From NCBI GenBank assembly GCA_020466095.1, contig CM035807.1, forward strand, positions 27,415,380 to 27,479,379: a DNA stretch of 64,000 nt. Direction: 5' to 3'. Positions 57,872 to 64,000 of the stretch are shown piece after piece; the first letter of the stretch is position 1, and each line of letters starts with the position of its first letter. This stretch comes from Chlorops oryzae (lineage: Eukaryota; Arthropoda; Insecta; Diptera; Chloropidae). Below the pieces are notes generated by a model. That model was not told the DNA's origin. It did no database searches and saw only the letters and a list, made by a program, of their open reading frames with translations. Made by a program: the position numbers and the translations under genes.

Positions 57872-58334
57872 TAGTGATGCCCCGAATAGTGGATTTGGCC
57901 GAATACCGAATACCGAATATTCGGTCAACCTCTCGGCCGAATAACGAATATTCGGCAACCGAATATTCGGCACGTAGTAAAGACAGCTTGGGCCTACTCG
58001 CGACTAGCTGGAGTCAAGGCAAAAGCTGCCGCTGAAAAATTTGCCCACTGTTTATAATGTTTTCGAAGAAAATTTAGAAGAAGCTAGCGTACATTTAATA
58101 TTTCTAAAGAATAAAATGCAAATCTGCTGTATTTTTAGTTCTCGTTAATTAAGTTTTTTTACGTTATTGTGAGAAAAATTTAATTTGTAGTTAGTGTTGA
58201 TTTTTTTAATAAGTTATTTCTACTATTCGGTATTCGGCCGAATATTTTAACTATTCGGCCGAATACCGAATACTGAAAAATGACGCCGAATAGGCCGAAT
58301 ACCGAATAGTGGCCGAATATTCGTGGCATCACTA
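57872..58334. mobile_element. hAT-type MITE, 463 bp, in Harbinger
   Basis: The ends tagtgatgccccgaat and attcgtggcatcacta are inverted repeats. atccaaag and ttccaaag flank it (7 of 8 match). Many ccgaatattcgg words lie next to both ends. Taking one target copy away puts the GAL and DGKH codons of the Harbinger gene back in frame, which confirms the edges. Confidence 0.95.
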
Positions 58335-59450
58335 TTCCAAAGCACCAAGGCAGTTTGGAAATTGCCATTTCAACGCTTTGCAAACTTCAGGCACGATTCT
58401 GCATATAGACGCTGTAGACACCCGCATCTGGTAGTTTAGGCTTTGATAAGATTCCCCTATGAATCAATTTTGTAACTAATTATTTTCAAACAATTTTTAT
58501 GTGATTTACCTGTGGCAAGAAATCGCAAGCAAATTGCTAATTTTTCCTCCGCGGGAATAGCTTCCCTTAAGCGTGTGTCGGACCTCTGGATTTCACTTGC
58601 GAACAACGATAACAAATAATCAAAATTAGTCTTAGACAGCCGTAGGTAGTTTCTGTAGCTGTTTTCGTCATTGACATTTAACTCCGTTGTTAAAAACGCA
58701 TAAGAGCTACGGCTTTGTTTGCATTTCCTCCACTCCTTCACCCACGTACATTTCTTTCGCCTTTTGATTGGGATCTCAATGACTCTTTCACCTAAATCAG
58801 CCAACCCTTGAATAAATTTTTATTAAATTTTTATCTTAATGATTATTTGCATGTACTTACACATATGTACATAAGTACGTCATCGCTATCGTCGGAATCT
58901 ATCTCCATTACGAGACCAATGCATTCTCGAATACTTTCAACCAATTCTTTTTTTAAATTCATTTTCAAAACTCAAATTCTTTCAGCTCAATAATCGCGCG
59001 TCATCTTTAATAGCTGCCGAATAATTAACAACTAAAAAGGCATTGCTTTATTTTGTTTTTGCTATCAACCCTAAATCAGAGATACATAAATCATTTTGCT
59101 TCATTTCCTTAAAAAATCAACCTGTGTGGAAGAGGAAAATGTCATAAATTGCATAATAGCATGTCCTCACTATAGTCCAAATTAACCCTCTAACCGGCAA
59201 AATTGAAATAGCGGGCCAAAATTGTTGGGAATTTTTTTTCTTCCATAAATAGGATATAAGGAACTTACTGGATTTGTCAGATTGTTATTTTGATGTTTTA
59301 GTTAGCCTATAGATCAAAAACATGGAAGAGTGCCTCAGGGCACTGTTGTCGGTTTAGGTGAAAAAAAGTTGACCTATATATTTTTTTCATGTTTGAATAG
59401 TTTTTTTGAAAAAAACAGGAAAACTTAATGTATTTATGCGGTAAAATTAA

Positions 59451-60420
59451 TTATTTATAGTGCGGTAGTCCACAAAACAGTTCTTCGCAGCATAAATGCA
59501 AATTGCATGTTTGGCAAATGCACTGAGTTTGCGAGGCCTTACAGTGTTTACACCGTTTCTCGCCGCCTTTTTTTTCGAGCCACTTCGGAAAGTGATTGGA
59601 ACCGTCGAAACGAATGTCATCAACTGGATGGACTGATCTCCGGCCAACGCTCGAAGTAGTAGACAGCGGAGTGGACGGTCGACTTACAGGTGGAGAATTG
59701 TGTGGTGTTGTTGACGCACTTGATGGGCGACCCACCAAACGTTTTTTGGCCAAATTTTACAAGACCAGCAGCAATTTGTTCACGGAATCCAGGTAGCTTC
59801 AATAATTTATGGTGATTGGCTGAGTCATCACTTGAATCTTCCAGCTTTTCCAAATAATTTCGACGGTAGACAATGTATGCATTCGTTGCTGACATGTCAA
59901 TGAAATGGTAAAATAAACGAGTCATCGCATCACGGGTTTTAGCTCTTATATGGTATCGCCCCATTAGACCATCCATGAGGTCAACCCCGCCCATATGTTT
60001 GTTATATTCGCGACTTATATGTGGGCAGGTGACTTCAATATGCTGCTTGCTTTTTCTGTCAAATCGCTTAGCTTTGGCGACTTGCTGATTGGCGTTTTGT
60101 CTTCGAAATGGCTCGACCCCTACATAAGTTGATGCCAGTCTGACCGACTTACTGTCTTTCCAAAGAACAGTGGTTATGTCTATTCCATAAGCAGAACCAA
60201 CGTACTCTGACGAAAACCCACGTTCCTGTCTTTTTATTGCGTGGTCTAGCGGTAGCTTGCAGTTTGGAATGCGATTGCCTCTTCACTACTAAAATCATCA
60301 TCTTCTTCATTATACCGAATCCATAAATTCCCGAAGTTCTTCATACGTCAATTTTGATAAATTAACCAGTGATTGAATAACTTCAGTCAAAGTAGCAAAA
60401 GTCATAAAATTATTGCTTAC
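59451..60420 (-). pseudogene. piggyBac transposase, internal deletion, copy 2
   Basis: Same content as copy 1, but the frame defects differ. Here the TYVGVEP region is in frame (cgacccctac), while an extra T near 59745 (cgttttttggcc) breaks the frame after KFGQK, before the GRPSS linker and the C-terminal Cys/His domain. In copy 1 the reverse holds. Confidence 0.92.
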
Positions 60421-60671
60421 TGCGCATTTAAAATTTTTCATAAGCCGAAAACGAACGACTGCTTATGCTTATGCTTCTGAAAATTGAACTGTCGCAGTAA
60501 AAGCAAAATCAAATAAACGAACACTGATAGATTTCGAAGCACTTCAAAGCCGACTGCTTCGACTATTTTTTCGTGTGACTGAACTGAAACTTATGGCAAA
60601 TTCCGAAGTTCAAGCAGCAGTCTATTTTTCATTTCTTTAAAAATTACTATCGCAGTAGCCTTGGACAAGCC

Positions 60672-61908
60672 CAGGCGCGCAGCCAGGATTTCAATTTGGG
60701 GGGGGTTCGCAGAAAATTTTTCTAAATATTTTTTGTTTTTATTTTCGTAAAAAAGCTTACAAAATATTAATTAAAATATATTTACATAAATATTTTACAT
60801 TTTTATAAGGTGTACAAAGTAAAAAAAAGTATTTTCGAAGGAACTTATTCAATTTAAAGTGCAATGTTAAGTCTGCGCTTGCTTTCAGCAAGTTTATTTA
60901 GTATGTCCTCTACACTGGGAGTAAGATCTCGATGGACGTGGAGGAGTGCTAAGGCATTTAACCTCTGTTCTGTCATTGTAGATCTAAGATAAGTTTTGAG
61001 TCGGCGGAGAGTTGAAAACGATCTCTCATTTTCACATGTGGTTATTGGAAGAGTAGCCAAAATAGTTAATAAAATAAAAATATTTGGTAAAATATCTTTT
61101 TTACAAAATTTTATAGCGTCAAACACTGTTTTTGGTCTTTCATTTTTTTCTAAATTATTAATTAATTTATACCAAATAGTGAGCTCCATTTTTGAATCAT
61201 CAAAATTTCCCTCTAAATCATCTTGATAAAACTGAAAGAGTTTTTTAAATTTGTCTAAAAAATCATCAACTTTTGCAGTATCGCTTTGAGGAAATAAAAC
61301 TTGAAAACCAAGAAGAATATCCTTGTGTTTTGAAAAGCGATTGGTTAAGTTGACAATAAATGCATCCACAAAAGGTAAATAAAGGGAAATACGATAATAA
61401 TATTCAACACTTTTAGTATGAAAATGTGCTTCGTGGTCCTGTGAATGTGCGAGCCTAGGTTTTTGCAAAATAAGTCCGCTTGATAAAGCTTGCTTCTCAG
61501 CGTTTTTAAACAATTTCTGAAATTCTTCCTCAGCGTTACTTCTTAAGGTTTGAATATTCTCTAAGCATATATCTGCTAGGACAACAGCATATTTGAGATC
61601 AATGTTTCTACCTTGTAAATATTTACATAGAACAAATGTGTAACTAAAAACTTGGTTTATACAATGAAGAGATATAAGAAATTCGCCTTTTTGTAAGGCA
61701 CATTTTAATAAATTAGACTGACTTGACACATTTTGATCATTCCAAGAGGAAGTTCGGTCAAGAACTAAAATTATTGCATCATAAAACTTAATTAAAAGAG
61801 TTTGTAGGACGGCGATGTAGAAATGTAAGCTGTGTGGTGTATTTTTTCCTTAATTTGGGGGGGGGGGGGGGGGTTTGAACCCCAAAACCCCCCCTGGCTG
61901 CGCGCCTG
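60672..61908 (-). mobile_element. P52rIPK-type hAT, copy 2
   Basis: Same ends and the same gacaagcc duplication (60664-60671, 61909-61916). The G run near the right end is longer than in copy 1. Confidence 0.95.
60854..61790 (-). pseudogene. hAT transposase C-terminal half, copy 2
   Basis: Same protein as at 50086. The open part with Met starts at 61729. An extra base near 61790 (ttaattaaaag against ttaataaaag) breaks the frame upstream. The dimerisation domain CENERSFSTLRRLKTYLRS is intact. Confidence 0.9.
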
Positions 61909-64000
61909 GACAAGCCTTGTGGTATTTTTTGATTTTCATCTTGGCGTTTTAATTTTCTACTTTCGTTGTTTCCGTCGCCTGCTTAAGTAGCAGAAAAAAA
62001 TAACACAATTTCAAAATTAGTATTTTTACTCCATTTAGTGGCCATATGAAAAAAAATTAGGGCATTTTAATATCTCACCCCATACTCAAATTAACATACA
62101 TTTTGAGGATTTTCTGAATTAAAAAAAAATTACGACTCTCATTCATCATCTTCGTATTGAAAGAGCGGCAAATTGTCTACAGCTGCTTCGAGGAAGTTGG
62201 GATTAAGCTTCACTAGCAATATATTTTTCCAGTACATCCTCACCTAATCGATTACGATGGTCCGTTAGTACAAGCTTCAACGATGAAGATGCACGTTCAA
62301 TCGTAACCTGTTATAAATTAAAGTCAAGTTAGAAACCCCAAAATTATTCCTTGCGCACGGGCTTGATTGGCAGAGAAAATCAGTTATATTCGTTTGGTCT
62401 CTAGGCAAAAACCGGTACATTTTTGCTCTGGCAGGAGACAACGGGACAGAGGGGCCTGAAATCGGTATGGTCACCTTATGAATTCAAAATGCAACCTTTC
62501 AAATGATGTTCCTTGCATGTCAAGCAGCGAGAAATCACACCTACACATCGTTCCTTTCATCGAGCCGCACATGACTGCAGGTAAAAGTGACCACGTAGAA
62601 ACCGCTTTTACGGGAAAAAAAAACGGTACAATTTTCTTAAGTTTGTGAGATATTAAAATGCCCTTATTTTTTTTCATATGGCCACTAAATGGAGTAAAAA
62701 TACTAATTTTGAAATTGTTATTTTTTTCTGCTACTTAGCAGGCGACGGAAACAACGAAAGTAGAAAATCAAAACGCCAAGATGAAAATCAAAAAATACCA
62801 CTAGGCTTGTCCAAGGCTACTGCGATAGTAATTTTTAAAGAAATGAAAATAGACTGCTGCTTGAACTTCGGAATTTGCCATAAGTTTCAGTTCAGTCACA
62901 CGAAAAATAGTCGAAGCAGTCGGCTTTGAAGTGCTTCGAAATCTATCAGTGTTCGTTTATTTGATTTTGCTTTTACTGCGACAGTTCAATTTTCAGAAGC
63001 ATAAGCATAAGCAGCAACAAAAGAATTGAAAAATATTAGAAGTTTTTAAACACTGAAATTAACGTGCTTCGGTCTTTGAGGCATTTTTTTTTGTACTATC
63101 ATTTACAAATAAAACAAAACAATAATGTAAAATCACAAAAAATAGACTAAAGCATGAACACAAAGAATTTGTAAAATTAACTCTTGAACCGACAACAGTG
63201 CCCTAAGGCACTCTTCAATTTTCGTCTCTAAAAATCGAAACACATATTTTTTCAAATTCACTTATGCATATATAAATAAAAAAAATAACATACCTTCGCA
63301 AAATCAAAATTCCTATGGCAAAAAATTAGCTCAAAATAAAAAATGCAGGCGTCAAAAATCACAATTTGAAAAAAAAAATTTGTTTGCCTTTTTCACTGAC
63401 TGCTTGCACTTAACTCACAATAAAGACCGAATTAAGCGTTCGATCGCATTCAAAACTCAAGAACACAATTCTATCAGAAGCCCGACAGGTAGAAATGAAC
63501 TTCCTTGCACTTTTATATGTGCCGTTATCATATGCAAAATGCATTTTTATGAAGAGTGCCCTGAGGCACTCTTATCGGTTAGAGGGTTAAGTAATTTCGG
63601 TGTTTTCGTAATTTCAACCTCAAACCCGTCCACATAGTCGTAATTTCGGTAATCGTAATTTCATTTGCTTTCCGTTTACAAGATTTCAAATGAACGAAAT
63701 TTCATTCAAAGTTCCAGGGATGCATTTACAGAGGATTCAAGCAAAATCGACTACAAAATCAGGGCTGCATGCGGTTTTATATTAATTTCATGAATAATTT
63801 CGGTGAAATGACGATAGTAGAGTAATTTCATTTGACAGATTCCAGTATGGCGAAATGACGCAAATTCTGTGTAATTTCAAGCGAAATTACGAAAACTCTG
63901 AAATTACTTAATTTGGGCTATAGTGAGGACATGCTATAAAGAACAAGAATTGACGATCAATTCTTTCCTGTAAGTGTAAAAGCGAATGCAACTCCAAAAG

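Larger units (their letters stand above)
57250..58804 (-). pseudogene. PIF/Harbinger transposase broken by two MITEs
   Basis: Exon 1 (58510-58804) and a 53 bp intron are as in copy 1. Exon 2 reads VSTASICRIVPEVCKALKWQ, then FPNCLGAL, where a hAT MITE enters. After it come DGKHITFRPPKSDGDFYYNY (first catalytic Asp) and FVDVGCNGRCNDSGVF (second Asp). A Tourist-type MITE follows. Next is LPYVIVGDDAFALQKHLLKP and RLSRARHVVERA (catalytic Glu), a frame change, and FGILSNRLRVT. About 30 residues usual between VCKAL and WQFPN in HARBI1-like proteins are missing. Clearly dead. Confidence 0.92.
60459..63014. mobile_element. Long-inverted-repeat element, copy 2
   Basis: Same arms, same hAT insertion in the left arm and same inner hAT exon (about 62145-62320) as in copy 1. 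Confidence 0.8.
59186..63586 (-). mobile_element. piggyBac-like element, copy 2
   Basis: TTAA at 59182-59185 and 63587-63590, with the same CCCT ends and agtgcc..ggcact palindromes as copy 1. 4401 bp with its insertions. Confidence 0.93.
59159..63934. mobile_element. TA-flanked MITE split by piggyBac, copy 2
   Basis: Same terminal repeats gcatgtcctcactatag.. and the same piggyBac insertion point as in copy 1. Confidence 0.8.
58351..64000. repeat. Large duplicated block, copy 2
   Basis: Second copy of 47585-53221. It runs to the window's end, so its right limit is unknown. Here the left flank continues without a gap into the rest of the Harbinger gene. Confidence 0.95.

Overview
This is animal, almost certainly brachyceran fly (Diptera), nuclear DNA: AT-rich and intron-like, with 53-60 bp introns visible inside transposase genes, mini-me/DINE-type elements carrying (GACA/GACG)n tracts, a mariner, and SINEs. 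A tephritid or another fly with a transposon-rich genome fits best, but the sequence alone does not fix the family. Three runs of exactly 100 N (19366-19465, 30920-31019, 47485-47584) are scaffold placeholders. I find no complete host protein gene. The only intact genes are two identical tRNA-Thr(TGT) genes at 9693 and 11171. Everything else I recognise is mobile DNA or its debris, separated by unique AT-rich sequence.

Layout. 0.5-3.4 kb: two mini-me/DINE-like elements head to tail, the second split by a 685 bp MITE. 3.4-6.6 kb: unique DNA with microsatellites. 6.6-13.1 kb: a second DINE-like family, two TA-flanked CAC-ended DNA elements that each contain tRNA-like promoters, the two tRNA genes, a hAT-like element holding a third DINE-like family, and a SINE with a 12 bp target duplication. 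14.7-17.7 kb: a 3 kb DINE-like element whose core is a 22-unit, roughly 100 bp satellite with higher-order order. 18.3 kb: full SINE. 19.8-21.7 kb: a LINE RT scrap and a dead mariner with both ends. 24.0-29.7 kb: a TTAA-flanked DNA transposon with remnants of a spliced, poorly known gene family, split by a 4 kb Jockey-like LINE. 30-33.5 kb: a LOA/R1-like LINE fragment and three more DINE-like copies. 34.6-46.9 kb: several MITEs, a 1.84 kb hAT-like foldback, and two 1438 bp copies of an unclassified element in opposite orientation.

47.6-64.0 kb is the most complex part. A block of about 5.65 kb (47585-53221) recurs nearly identically at 58351-64000, about 10.77 kb downstream. Each copy is a nest: a P52rIPK-type hAT inside a long-inverted-repeat hAT-derived element, inside a piggyBac, inside the terminal repeat of a TA-flanked MITE, next to the 5' exon of a PIF/Harbinger transposase. 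The Harbinger gene is itself broken by a hAT MITE at its first catalytic Asp and by a Tourist-type MITE. The first copy starts at an N gap, and most differences between copies are one-base homopolymer indels, so assembly error must be excluded.

The genes here do not form a pathway. Their relations are order of insertion. The observations I rate highest are the higher-order satellite inside a DINE-like element, the repeated presence of Pol III promoter-like modules inside DNA transposons, the TTAA transposon with the unusual gene, the unclassified 1438 bp pair, and the duplicated nest.
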